Origin: Actinomycetes bacterium
GTDB taxonomy: Bacteria; Actinomycetota; Actinomycetes; Propionibacteriales; Propionibacteriaceae
Assembly (NCBI GenBank): GCA_009785885.1
Contig: WQUE01000228.1
Coordinates: 1-10,239 of the forward strand
Direction of reading: 5' to 3'
DNA: 10,239 nucleotides
How positions within the stretch are numbered: the first letter of the stretch is position 1; the number at the start of each line of letters is the position of its first letter. Under the pieces are notes generated by a model. It made no database searches, was not told the origin of the DNA, and saw only the letters and a program-made list of their open reading frames with translations. This document shows, piece after piece, positions 1 to 6,391 of this stretch. A program made the translations under genes and the position numbers.

Positions 1-264
1 TGGGCGTGGCACGCCGCGACGTGCTGGCTGCTCGGCGTGCGTCCCAGCCTGGACGGGCTCGTCGTGGCCCCGCGCATGCCCGCCGGCTTCGGCGACTACA
101 CCGTGACACGGCGCTTCCGGGGCGCGACCTACCGCATTCGCGTGACGGGCTCCGGCACGTCCACGGTGGGCCGGCTGCGCGTGGACGGGGCGGACGTCGA
201 CGGCGACACCGTGCCGATCGCCCCGCCCGGGGCGACGGTCGACGTGGCGTGGGAAGCAGCCTGA
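1..264 (+). CDS. GH94 glycoside phosphorylase, C-terminal fragment (5' end outside window)
   Basis: The reading frame is open from the first base and ends with TGA at 262-264, giving the last 87 residues of a larger protein. The stretch W-x-W-H-A-A-T-x-W-L-L-G-V-R-P-S-L-D-G-L, followed by V-x-P-R-M-P and then T-R-R-F-R-G-A-T-Y-R-I, matches the end of the (alpha/alpha)6 barrel and the C-terminal beta domain of GH94 enzymes (cellobiose, cellodextrin, chitobiose, laminaribiose or 1,2-beta-oligoglucan phosphorylases). These enzymes split a beta-glucoside with inorganic phosphate to give a sugar 1-phosphate. Where many GH94 proteins have P-C-[IL]-P, this one has P-R-M-P. The catalytic Asp and phosphate site lie upstream of the window, so the substrate cannot be read. 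Only 21 bases separate it from the GH1 gene, so the two are probably cotranscribed. The nearby sugar transporter makes cellobiose or a related beta-disaccharide the likely substrate, which is inference. Confidence 0.82.
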   Translation, partial: WAWHAATCWLLGVRPSLDGLVVAPRMPAGFGDYTVTRRFRGATYRIRVTGSGTSTVGRLRVDGADVDGDTVPIAPPGATVDVAWEAA

Positions 265-285
265 GCGGACGGAGAGGTAGGAGAG

Positions 286-1641
286 ATGACACGCGAAGGG
301 TTTCCGGACGGTTTCACGTTCGGGGCGGCGACGGCGTCGTACCAGATCGAGGGGGCGGTCGGCGAGGGCGGACGCGGGCCGTCGATCTGGGACACGTTCA
401 CCCACACCCCGGGCGCCGTGGCGGACGGCGCGACCGGCGACGTGGCGTGCGATCACTATCACCGCTTCCAGACCGACCTCGACCTGCTCGCGGAGCTGGG
501 CGTCGACGCGTACCGCTTCTCGATCGCCTGGCCCCGTATCCAGCCCGCCGGTGTCGGGCGTGCCAATCAAGCGGGGCTCGACTTCTATTCGCGGCTGGTG
601 GACGGGCTGCTCGCTTTGGGAATCCGTCCGTTCGTCACGCTGTACCACTGGGACCTGCCGCAGGCGCTGGAGGACAAAGGCGGATGGCTGGATCGCGACA
701 CCGCGTTCCGCTTCGCCGACTACGCCGACCTGGTGGCGCGTGAACTGGGCGACCGCGTCGCCGACTGGGCGACGCTGAACGAACCGTGGTGCATAGCGAT
801 GCTGGGGTACGCCTCGGGCGTCCACGCGCCCGGCCGGCGCGGCCCGGAGGGGGGCCTGCGGGCGTCCCACCACCTGAACCTGGCCCACGGGCTGGCCGTG
901 CCCGCGCTGCGGGCGTCCAGCGCGGGACGGGTCGGCGTCGTCGTCAACTATCACCAGTTCTATCCGGCGACCGACTCGCCGGACGACGAGGCGGCCGTCG
1001 GGAGGGTGGACGCGATCGGCAACTGGATCTACACCGAGCCGATGCTGGCCGGCCGGTACGATCCGCTGACCCGGGAGGTGACGCGGGACGTCGCCACGTG
1101 GGACTTCGTCGCCGACGGCGACCTGGCGCGGATCCAGGCTCCGCTGGACTTCCTCGGCCTGAACTACTACGCGCCCGCCTACCTGGCGGCGTCCGTCGGG
1201 GCCTTGGAGGCGCCGAACCCCTGGCCGGGGGCGGTGGGTGCCCGCTGGGTGGCGCCGCGGCCGCCGCTCACGACGATGGGCTGGTCGGTCGAACCCGCCG
1301 GCCTCACCGACCTGCTGGTGAAGGTCCATGCCCGCTATGGCGACCTGGACCTCGTGGTGACCGAGAACGGGTCGGCGTTCCCCGACGTGGTGGGCGCCGA
1401 CGGCACCGTGCACGATCCGGCCCGCGTCGCCTACCTGCGCGACCACCTGGAGGCCGTGAGTGCCGCCATCGGTCGCGGCGTGCCCGTCACCGGGTATTAC
1501 GCCTGGTCGCTCATGGACAACTTCGAGTGGGCCTTCGGTTTCTCGCAGCGGTTCGGGCTGTACCGCGTCGACTACGCCACCCAGGTGCGCACGCCGAAGG
1601 ACTCCGCGCTGTGGTACCAGCGGTTCCTTTCCGGCATCTGA
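286..1641 (+). CDS. GH1 beta-glucosidase, cytoplasmic
   Basis: A 451-residue protein of normal length for GH1. The N-terminal signature F-P-x-G-F-x-F-G-A-A-T-A-S-Y-Q-I-E-G is at residues 6-23. The acid/base motif T-L-N-E-P-W is at 163-168 (Glu166) and the nucleophile motif V-T-E-N-G is at 358-362 (Glu360), so both catalytic carboxylates are present. The glucose-binding region near the end reads W-S-L-M-D-N-F-E-W (407-415). There is no signal peptide, so it acts in the cytoplasm on imported beta-glucosides and releases glucose. The ATG has AGGAG at 279-283 and a second GGAGAGG at 271-277. It lies 21 bases after the GH94 stop and just upstream of the transporter promoter region, as expected for an intracellular partner of a cellobiose-type ABC importer. 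Beta-galactosidase or beta-fucosidase side activity is common in GH1 and cannot be excluded. Confidence 0.95.
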   Translation: MTREGFPDGFTFGAATASYQIEGAVGEGGRGPSIWDTFTHTPGAVADGATGDVACDHYHRFQTDLDLLAELGVDAYRFSIAWPRIQPAGVGRANQAGLDFYSRLVDGLLALGIRPFVTLYHWDLPQALEDKGGWLDRDTAFRFADYADLVARELGDRVADWATLNEPWCIAMLGYASGVHAPGRRGPEGGLRASHHLNLAHGLAVPALRASSAGRVGVVVNYHQFYPATDSPDDEAAVGRVDAIGNWIYTEPMLAGRYDPLTREVTRDVATWDFVADGDLARIQAPLDFLGLNYYAPAYLAASVGALEAPNPWPGAVGARWVAPRPPLTTMGWSVEPAGLTDLLVKVHARYGDLDLVVTENGSAFPDVVGADGTVHDPARVAYLRDHLEAVSAAIGRGVPVTGYYAWSLMDNFEWAFGFSQRFGLYRVDYATQVRTPKDSALWYQRFLSGI

Positions 1642-1643
1642 CA

Positions 1644-1665
1644 TGCCGAACGTAACAATTCGGTA
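1644..1665 (+). terminator. weak hairpin just after the GH1 gene
   Basis: TGCCGAA (1644-1650) can pair with TTCGGTA (1659-1665) around an 8-base loop, with one G-U pair. It begins 3 bases after the GH1 stop. No T tract follows and the stem is modest, so it is at best a weak or processing hairpin. It overlaps the GTAAC repeat described separately, and the two readings compete. Confidence 0.25.
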
Positions 1666-1667
1666 AC
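1652..1667 (+). promoter_or_regulatory. GTAAC-N6-GTAAC direct repeat, GlnR-box-like
   Basis: Two identical GTAAC half-sites (1652-1656 and 1663-1667) are separated by exactly 6 bases, an 11-bp period. The GlnR consensus of actinobacteria is gTnAC-N6-GaAAC. The first half matches fully and the second differs at one base. The site is centred about 58 bases before the inferred transcription start of the sugar-binding protein gene, a usual place for an activator. GlnR is known to regulate several non-PTS sugar ABC transporters in actinobacteria. Binding here is inference, and only one pair of half-sites is present. Confidence 0.35.
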
Positions 1668-1682
1668 CACGACCCGCCGGAC

Positions 1683-1711
1683 TTGCGCCGGGCGCCGCGA
1701 AGGGCCAAGCT
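1683..1711 (+). promoter_or_regulatory. putative promoter of the sugar transporter operon
   Basis: TTGCGC (1683-1688) followed after 17 bases by CAAGCT (1706-1711) gives a plausible sigma-70-type -35/-10 pair. The -10 keeps the A at its second and the T at its sixth position but lacks the first T. Transcription would start near 1718, at the left edge of the LacI-type palindrome, so a bound repressor would block initiation. The leader would be about 118 bases. Other hexamer choices nearby are possible. Confidence 0.4.
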
Positions 1712-1716
1712 AGTTC

Positions 1717-1732
1717 GTGGAAGCGCTTCCAC
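1717..1732 (+). promoter_or_regulatory. LacI/CebR-type operator, 16-bp perfect palindrome
   Basis: GTGGAAGCGCTTCCAC is a perfect palindrome with the central CG step typical of LacI-family operators. Its inner 14 bases, TGGAAGCGCTTCCA, differ from the CebR/CelR box of Streptomyces and Thermobifida (TGGGAGCGCTCCCA) only by one symmetric pair. It lies between the GH1 gene and the sugar-binding protein gene, directly after the putative -10. The obvious reader is the LacI-family protein encoded at 5355-6374 in the same locus. Confidence 0.85.
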
Positions 1733-1766
1733 TCAGTCGCCCAGGCCGCTGCGAGGCGCGATCCCA

Positions 1767-1783
1767 TCGCGGACGAACCGCGA
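1767..1783 (+). other. 5' leader hairpin of the transporter operon
   Basis: TCGCGG (1767-1772) pairs with CCGCGA (1778-1783) around the loop ACGAA, within the inferred untranslated leader. It is a compact 6-bp GC-rich stem. It may protect the mRNA or may be chance in a GC-rich leader. It matches no riboswitch class that I recognise. Confidence 0.3.
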
Positions 1784-1797
1784 AGACGCGAACCGCA

Positions 1798-1810
1798 CCC
1801 CGACACGGGG
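1798..1810 (+). other. second leader hairpin before the ribosome binding site
   Basis: CCCCG (1798-1802) pairs with CGGGG (1806-1810) around ACA. It ends 13 bases before the AAGGAGT ribosome binding site at 1824-1830 and does not cover it, so it should leave translation initiation open. Its function is unknown. Confidence 0.25.
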
Positions 1811-1835
1811 CGGCGATCAGACGAAGGAGTCACGA

Positions 1836-3185
1836 ATGCAGAGGACATCCACCAGGCGCGTCTTGGGCATCGGCGCCACATTGCTGGCTGCCGGCCTGAT
1901 GTTGAGCGCCTGCAGCAGCAGCCCGAGCAACACGACGAGCACCGGATCCCAGATCACGCTCACGATCGGCACGTTCAACAACTTCGGCTACGACAAGTCG
2001 TCGCCGACGATGCAAGGTGCCGATCTGTACACGAAGTACATGAACGAGCATCCGAACATCAAGATCAATGCCACCGTGGCGGCGACCTCCGACGACGCCC
2101 GGGCGGCCTTCAACACCGCCATCGGCACGGGCACCGGGGCGTACGACATTCAGGCCGTGGACGTCGACTGGATGCCGTCGATCATGGCTCAACCCGACAA
2201 GTTCGTCGACCTGAAGTCGGCTCTTGCCGCCAACGACTACCAGCCGTGGAAGACCGGCATGGCCACGACACCCGACGGCAAGGTCCTCGGCGGTGGCACC
2301 GACATCGGCCCGGAGGGCATCTGCTACCGCGCCGACCTGCTCCAGGCGGCGAACATCCCGTCCGACCGGGCGTCCGTGGCGGCGTGGCTCGGCGGCGCGA
2401 ACGCCACGTGGGACAGCTTCTTCGCGGCGGGCAAGGAGTACGTGGCCAAGTCCGGCGGCAAGGCGTTCTTCGACTCGTCGGCGGCGGTGTACCAGGGCAT
2501 GGTGAACCAGGTCCAGTACTCCTACATCGACAAGGACAACAACATCATCGACCCGGCCACGAACACGCAGATCAGGGCGCTGTACGACCAGGTGACGACC
2601 GCGGCCATCACCGACAAGGAGTCGGCCGGCCTGCAGCAGTGGACCGACAGCTGGAACGCGGCGTTCAAGGCGACCGACAACACGTCGTTCGCCGTGAGCC
2701 TGTGCCCCGCGTGGATCATCAACAACATCAAGAACAATGCCGGCGCGGACTTCAAGGGCTGGGACATCGCCGATGTCTTCCCGGGCATCAAGGCCGGTCA
2801 GGGCGGCAACTGGGGCGGCTCGTACCTGGTCGTCCCCACGCAGGGCAAGAACATCGAAGCGGCCAAGGCGCTCGTCGCGTGGCTGACGGCCCCGGCACAG
2901 CAGGCGGCCGTGTTCGCGGCGGCGAGCAACTACCCGTCCTCGCCGACGGCGGCAAAGGATCCGGCGGTCGCCGGCAAGACCGACCCCTTCCTGAACAACG
3001 CGCCGGTCGGGACGATCTTCGCCAACCGCGCGGCGGCCGTGTCGGTCGTGCCGTACAAGGGGTCCAAGTACTTCGACATCCAGTCGAAGATGGCCGACGC
3101 CCTGAACCGCGTCGACGTCGACAAGTCGATGTCGCCCGCGGACTCGTGGACGCAGTGGACCAGCGACGTGAAGGCACTGTCCTGA
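1836..3185 (+). CDS. sugar ABC transporter substrate-binding lipoprotein (CebE-like)
   Basis: A 449-residue solute-binding protein of the CUT1 type. The N-terminus has basic residues (R3, R7, R8), a hydrophobic core (9-22) and the lipobox L-S-A-C with the lipidated Cys at 26. A Ser-rich linker follows, then the mature domain starting L-T-I-G-T-F-N-N-F-G. It would be exported, lipid-anchored outside the membrane, and hand a beta-linked disaccharide or oligosaccharide to the two permeases. Length and layout fit the CebE group of cellobiose/cellotriose binders, but I cannot confirm the ligand from motifs. The ATG at 1836 is chosen because AAGGAGT lies 6 bases before it and it gives a proper lipoprotein signal. 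The same frame is open upstream to 1683, but an earlier start would bury the signal peptide. The gene follows the operator, is the first gene of the transport unit, and is separated from the permeases by a strong hairpin. Confidence 0.93.
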   Translation: MQRTSTRRVLGIGATLLAAGLMLSACSSSPSNTTSTGSQITLTIGTFNNFGYDKSSPTMQGADLYTKYMNEHPNIKINATVAATSDDARAAFNTAIGTGTGAYDIQAVDVDWMPSIMAQPDKFVDLKSALAANDYQPWKTGMATTPDGKVLGGGTDIGPEGICYRADLLQAANIPSDRASVAAWLGGANATWDSFFAAGKEYVAKSGGKAFFDSSAAVYQGMVNQVQYSYIDKDNNIIDPATNTQIRALYDQVTTAAITDKESAGLQQWTDSWNAAFKATDNTSFAVSLCPAWIINNIKNNAGADFKGWDIADVFPGIKAGQGGNWGGSYLVVPTQGKNIEAAKALVAWLTAPAQQAAVFAAASNYPSSPTAAKDPAVAGKTDPFLNNAPVGTIFANRAAAVSVVPYKGSKYFDIQSKMADALNRVDVDKSMSPADSWTQWTSDVKALS

Positions 3186-3207
3186 TCCCGACGTAGAGCG
3201 GGGCACT

Positions 3208-3241
3208 GCCCAGGGGTCCTGGCATCGGCCGGCCCCTGGGC
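3208..3241 (+). terminator. intercistronic hairpin after the binding-protein gene
   Basis: GCCCAGGGG (3208-3216) pairs perfectly with CCCCTGGGC (3233-3241) around a 16-base loop, starting 22 bases after the stop codon of the binding-protein gene. There is no T tract. Stem-loops at this place in sugar ABC operons usually stabilise the upstream mRNA or terminate part of the transcripts, so that the binding protein is made in excess over the permeases. That role is inferred. Confidence 0.6.
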
Positions 3242-3253
3242 GGGCCCATCAAC

Positions 3254-3289
3254 GAAGCCCGGCTCAATGAGGAGTGAGGGGAAGCCCGG
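3254..3289 (+). repeat. short direct repeat GAAGCCCGG x2
   Basis: GAAGCCCGG occurs at 3254-3262 and again at 3281-3289, a period of 27 bases, in the gap before the first permease gene. The gap of 122 bases otherwise holds only the hairpin and the permease ribosome binding site. The repeat may be chance, and no binding protein can be named. Confidence 0.3.
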
Positions 3290-3307
3290 TATGTGCGAGG
3301 ATGAGGC

Positions 3308-4423
3308 GTGGCCCCAGGTTCAGTGACGTCACCGCGCATCCCGGCCCCGTCTTTGATCGGGTCCGACCCGAAGCGCGAGGCGCGGTTGCGGCGTTCGGCG
3401 CGCTGGCACAAGATCGACCGGCGGGTCTCCCCGTACCTGTACATCTCGCCGTTCTACCTCATGTTCGCGCTCGTGGGCCTGTTCCCGCTGGTCTTCATGG
3501 CGTACATCTCGACGCGCCAGTGGAACGTCGCCATGGGCGACCAGGGCGTGGCGGTGTGCGGCCTGACGTGCCCGTCCATCGGCAACGCGCCAGCGTGGTA
3601 CGCGAACTTCCTGTGGGTGCTCCACCAGCCCGACTTCTGGACGGCGCTGCGCAACACGTGCGCGATCTTCCTGATCTCGACCATCCCGCAGCTCATCCTG
3701 GCCCTGGCCATCGCGTACGTGCTCAGCGCGAAGCTGCGCGGTGCCACGTTCTGGCGAATGGGTGTGCTGCTGCCGTACGTGCTTGCGCCGATGGCCCTGG
3801 CCATCATCTTCTCCCAGGTGTTCTCCGACAACCTCGGCCTCGCCAACACGGTGCTGTCGGCGCTCCACCTGCCCACGGTGGCGTGGCACACGAAACCGCT
3901 GGCCGCCTGGATCGCGATCGCCGTGATCGTGAACATCCGGTGGACCGGGTACAACGCGCTGATCCTGCTCGCCGCGATGCTGGCCGTTCCCAGCGAGCTG
4001 ATCGAGGCGGCGGAGGTGGACGGGGCGAGCCCCATCCGGCAGCTGCTGTTCATCACCATCCCGCAGTTGCGCCCGACGCTGGTCTTCGTGATCATCACCT
4101 CGACGATCGGCGGCCTGCAGATCTTCGACGAGCCGCAGATGTTCTCCCCGTCGTCCAACTTCGGCGGCAGCTCGCAGCAGTACCTGACGATCACGCAGTT
4201 CCTGTGGCGGACGGGCTTCATGTCCCAGAACAACGCCGGGCTCGGACGGGCCGCCGCGATGGGGTGGCTGCTGTTCCTCCTGGTCATCGTGCTCGTCATC
4301 CTCAACTTCGCGTTGACGCGGCGCATCGCGGGTCCCGACGTGCCCCGCGAGCCGGGCCGGTCACGGCGTCGGCCCGGGGCGACGCGGCCGGCGGATGCTG
4401 CCTCGACGGGAGGTGCCCGATGA
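3308..4423 (+). CDS. sugar ABC transporter permease, MalF/CebF type
   Basis: A 371-residue inner-membrane permease of the CUT1 sugar importer family. About six membrane segments can be seen, near residues 46-68, 117-139, 151-171, 198-224, 257-273 and 317-337. The EAA loop that docks the ATPase is at 233-255: E-A-A-E-V-D-G-A then an I-P-Q-L-R-P end. A basic cytoplasmic N-tail of about 40 residues and a Pro/Arg-rich C-tail after 340 flank the core. The GTG start at 3308 is fixed by a TGA in the same frame at 3302-3304, and GAGGA (3297-3301) lies 6 bases before it. The stop overlaps the next permease start by 4 bases (ATGA), a sign of translational coupling. It pairs with the MalG-type partner to form the channel. 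The sugar is inferred from the neighbouring GH1 and GH94 genes. Confidence 0.94.
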   Translation: MAPGSVTSPRIPAPSLIGSDPKREARLRRSARWHKIDRRVSPYLYISPFYLMFALVGLFPLVFMAYISTRQWNVAMGDQGVAVCGLTCPSIGNAPAWYANFLWVLHQPDFWTALRNTCAIFLISTIPQLILALAIAYVLSAKLRGATFWRMGVLLPYVLAPMALAIIFSQVFSDNLGLANTVLSALHLPTVAWHTKPLAAWIAIAVIVNIRWTGYNALILLAAMLAVPSELIEAAEVDGASPIRQLLFITIPQLRPTLVFVIITSTIGGLQIFDEPQMFSPSSNFGGSSQQYLTITQFLWRTGFMSQNNAGLGRAAAMGWLLFLLVIVLVILNFALTRRIAGPDVPREPGRSRRRPGATRPADAASTGGAR

Positions 4424-5307
4424 GTTCCACCGTCGTGGCCGCGCCCGGGCCCCGGAGGCGCCGCCGTCTGAACCTGACGAGCGAGGGCCGCCGCGCGGGC
4501 GCGCCGAGCTACGCCTTCCTGTCGCTGGTGATCCTGATCTCGGTGTTCCCGATCTACTACGCGATTCAGATCGCCTCGGTCACGACGGACAACATGTACG
4601 GCTCCCGCAGCTTCGGCACGGGGTCGCCTGGCATCCTGTGGTCGAACCTCACCAAGGCGTTCTCCGAGATGCGCTACTGGCACGCCCTGTGGGGCACGCT
4701 GCTCGTGTCGACGATCTGCGGGGTGTCCGTGGTGTTCTTCGCGATGCTCGCCGGTTACTCGTTCGCGAAGCTGCGCTTCCGGGGGAGCGGGCCGCTGTTC
4801 GGATTCCTCATCGCGACGATGGCGATCCCGACGCAGCTGTCCGTCGTGCCGCTGTACATCCTGATGTCCAAGCTTGGGCTGTTCTCGAAGCTGCCGGCCG
4901 TCGCGATCCCGGGCCTGGTCACGGCGTTCGGCGTGTTCTGGATGAAGCAGTACCTGGAGCAGGCGCTGCCGTACGAACTGATCGAGGCCGCCCAGGTGGA
5001 CGGCTGCTCGATGATCAAGACGTTCTGGCACGTCGCCGTCCCGGCCGCGCGGCCGGTCGCGGCGATGCTGTTCCTGTTCACGTTCGTAGCCCAGTGGACG
5101 AACTACTACTGGCCGTTCCTGATCCTGGGCTCGAACAACAAGGCGATGCTGACCGTCGCGATGAGTACGCTGCGCGGCGGGCATTTCACCGACTACACGG
5201 TGATCATGGCCGGCGTCACGTTGATCATCTCGCCGTTGCTGCTGCTGTTCTTCGCTGCGGGCAAGCAACTCGTGGCGGGTATCATGGCGGGCGCCGTCAA
5301 GGGCTGA
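4420..5307 (+). CDS. sugar ABC transporter permease, MalG/CebG type
   Basis: A 295-residue partner permease. The N-terminus is basic (R12-R16), then membrane segments lie near 32-53, 91-112, 123-150, 157-175, 212-235 and 258-281. The EAA loop is at 189-211: E-A-A-Q-V-D-G-C, then F-W-H-V-A-V-P and A-A-R-P. This is the standard contact with the ATPase. The ATG at 4420 overlaps the preceding stop (ATGA), and GGGAGG at 4408-4413 is a good ribosome binding site 6 bases before it. The same frame runs open far upstream (to about 3274) antiparallel to no known domain, so only the ATG at 4420 is taken. No ATPase gene follows. As in Streptomyces ceb loci, a shared MsiK-type ATPase encoded elsewhere is expected. 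Confidence 0.95.
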   Translation: MSSTVVAAPGPRRRRRLNLTSEGRRAGAPSYAFLSLVILISVFPIYYAIQIASVTTDNMYGSRSFGTGSPGILWSNLTKAFSEMRYWHALWGTLLVSTICGVSVVFFAMLAGYSFAKLRFRGSGPLFGFLIATMAIPTQLSVVPLYILMSKLGLFSKLPAVAIPGLVTAFGVFWMKQYLEQALPYELIEAAQVDGCSMIKTFWHVAVPAARPVAAMLFLFTFVAQWTNYYWPFLILGSNNKAMLTVAMSTLRGGHFTDYTVIMAGVTLIISPLLLLFFAAGKQLVAGIMAGAVKG

Positions 5308-5354
5308 TGGCGCCGGGCTGGCGTCCGCGCCCACGTGACCTGAGAGGGGAAGCG

Positions 5355-6374
5355 GTGGCCAATCCACGGGTGACACTGGACGATGTGGCACGCGCGGCGG
5401 GGGTGTCGCGGGCGACGGCATCGCGTGCGCTCAGCGGTGACGGGTCCGCCGCGTCGGCGACGCGGGAGCGGGTGCGGCTGGCCGCGCGGGAGCTGGGGTT
5501 CGCCCCCAATCAGGCCGCGCGGACGCTCGCCGGGCGCCGGACCGAGGCCATCGCGCTCGTGATCCCGGAGCCGGACGCGCTCGTGCTCGCCGACCCGTTC
5601 CTCACCGGCATGATCGTCGGCGTGTCCGAGGCGTTCCACACGACGCCGTACCAGCTCATCCTTGTGATCGTCCGCCCCGACGAGCCGGCGGTGAAGAACG
5701 CGCGCGTCCTGCGGCCCGACTACGTCGACGGGGCGATCATCGTGTCCCACCACCGCAGCGGGGCGATCAGCCAGTTGCTGACCGACAACGATATCCCCGC
5801 GGTGTTCGTCGGACGCCCCTGGGTGCGCGCCGACAAGTCGGTGATGTACGTCGACGTCGACAACGTGACGGGCGGGCGTCTGGCGACCCAGCGCCTGCTC
5901 GACGGGGGGGCGGCGCGCATCGCCTGCCTCGCCGGCCCGAGCGACATGACGCCGGTGATGGACCGCACCGCCGGCTGGCACCAGGCCCTCGACGCCGCCG
6001 GCCGCGTCGGCGGGCCGCTGGAGCATGCGCCGTTCACCTTGCAGGGTGGCGTGAATGCGATGCGCGCGATCCTGCGGCGCGACGCGGGCGTCGACGGCGT
6101 GTTCGCGCAGTCCGACCTGCTCGCCGTCGGCGCGATGCAGGCGCTGGCCGAGGCGGGACGATCCGTGCCGCACGATGTCAAGGTCGTGGGGGTGGACGAC
6201 GCGGCGGTCGCCCGGACGTCGATCCCGCCGTTGACCACGGTCACCAACCCGGCGGCCGAGCTTGCCGTCGCGGCCAGCCGCATGCTCATGCGCGCGATCA
6301 CCGACGGCGCGGACCCGCACACGCTCGAGCCGGAGATCCTCGTGCCCACGCTCATCGCCCGGGACAGCGCCTGA
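5355..6374 (+). CDS. LacI-family transcriptional repressor (CebR-like)
   Basis: A 339-residue regulator of usual LacI length. The helix-turn-helix is at residues 6-26 (V-T-L-D-D-V-A-R-A-A-G-V-S-R-A-T-A-S-R-A-L) and the hinge helix N-x-x-A-R-x-L-x-x-x-x-T at 52-63. A periplasmic-binding-protein-like sensor domain fills 64-334, with D-G-V-F-A-Q-S-D at 247-254 and the V-V-G-V-D-D stretch at 277-282. It most likely represses the transport genes by binding the palindrome at 1717-1732 until a sugar such as cellobiose is bound. The GTG start at 5355 puts the helix-turn-helix right at the N-terminus and has GAGGGGA (5344-5350) before it. It lies 47 bases after the permease gene with no promoter or terminator that I can see, so it is probably in the same operon and would control its own amount. 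A run of seven G lies in the gene at 5904-5910. Confidence 0.94.
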   Translation: MANPRVTLDDVARAAGVSRATASRALSGDGSAASATRERVRLAARELGFAPNQAARTLAGRRTEAIALVIPEPDALVLADPFLTGMIVGVSEAFHTTPYQLILVIVRPDEPAVKNARVLRPDYVDGAIIVSHHRSGAISQLLTDNDIPAVFVGRPWVRADKSVMYVDVDNVTGGRLATQRLLDGGAARIACLAGPSDMTPVMDRTAGWHQALDAAGRVGGPLEHAPFTLQGGVNAMRAILRRDAGVDGVFAQSDLLAVGAMQALAEAGRSVPHDVKVVGVDDAAVARTSIPPLTTVTNPAAELAVAASRMLMRAITDGADPHTLEPEILVPTLIARDSA

Positions 6375-6391
6375 GGCGTCCCGGTCAGGCG
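6368..6391. terminator. inverted repeat between convergent genes, containing both stop codons
   Basis: CGCCTGA (6368-6374) is complementary to TCAGGCG (6385-6391) around a 10-base loop. The left arm ends with the LacI-gene stop TGA and the right arm holds the stop of the minus-strand ybjQ gene. The same hairpin could form in transcripts from both sides. The stem is 7 bp with no T tract on either side, so a bidirectional terminator role is plausible but not strong. Confidence 0.4.

Noticed and set aside
1733..1835. Riboswitch in the leader of the binding-protein gene
   Set aside because: Two short hairpins are present but no pattern of a known riboswitch class, and the LacI operator already explains sugar control.
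1830..3206. 458-codon open frame on the minus strand opposite the binding-protein gene
   Set aside because: Its translation is rich in Arg, Val, Gly and Asp with no recognisable domain, as expected for an antisense frame of a high-GC gene. The plus-strand lipoprotein is clear.
3267..3326. Possible 19-residue leader peptide (ATG at 3267) before the first permease gene
   Set aside because: It has no ribosome binding site before its ATG, no regulatory codon run, and overlaps the permease start. It looks like chance.
5308..5354. Separate promoter or second operator before the LacI gene
   Set aside because: The 47-base gap holds only the ribosome binding site; no palindrome like that at 1717-1732 and no clear -35/-10 pair.
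3454..5421. 655-codon open frame on the minus strand opposite both permease genes
   Set aside because: It has no domain, crosses several real genes and is Arg/His/Pro-rich. It is a codon-bias shadow of the permeases.
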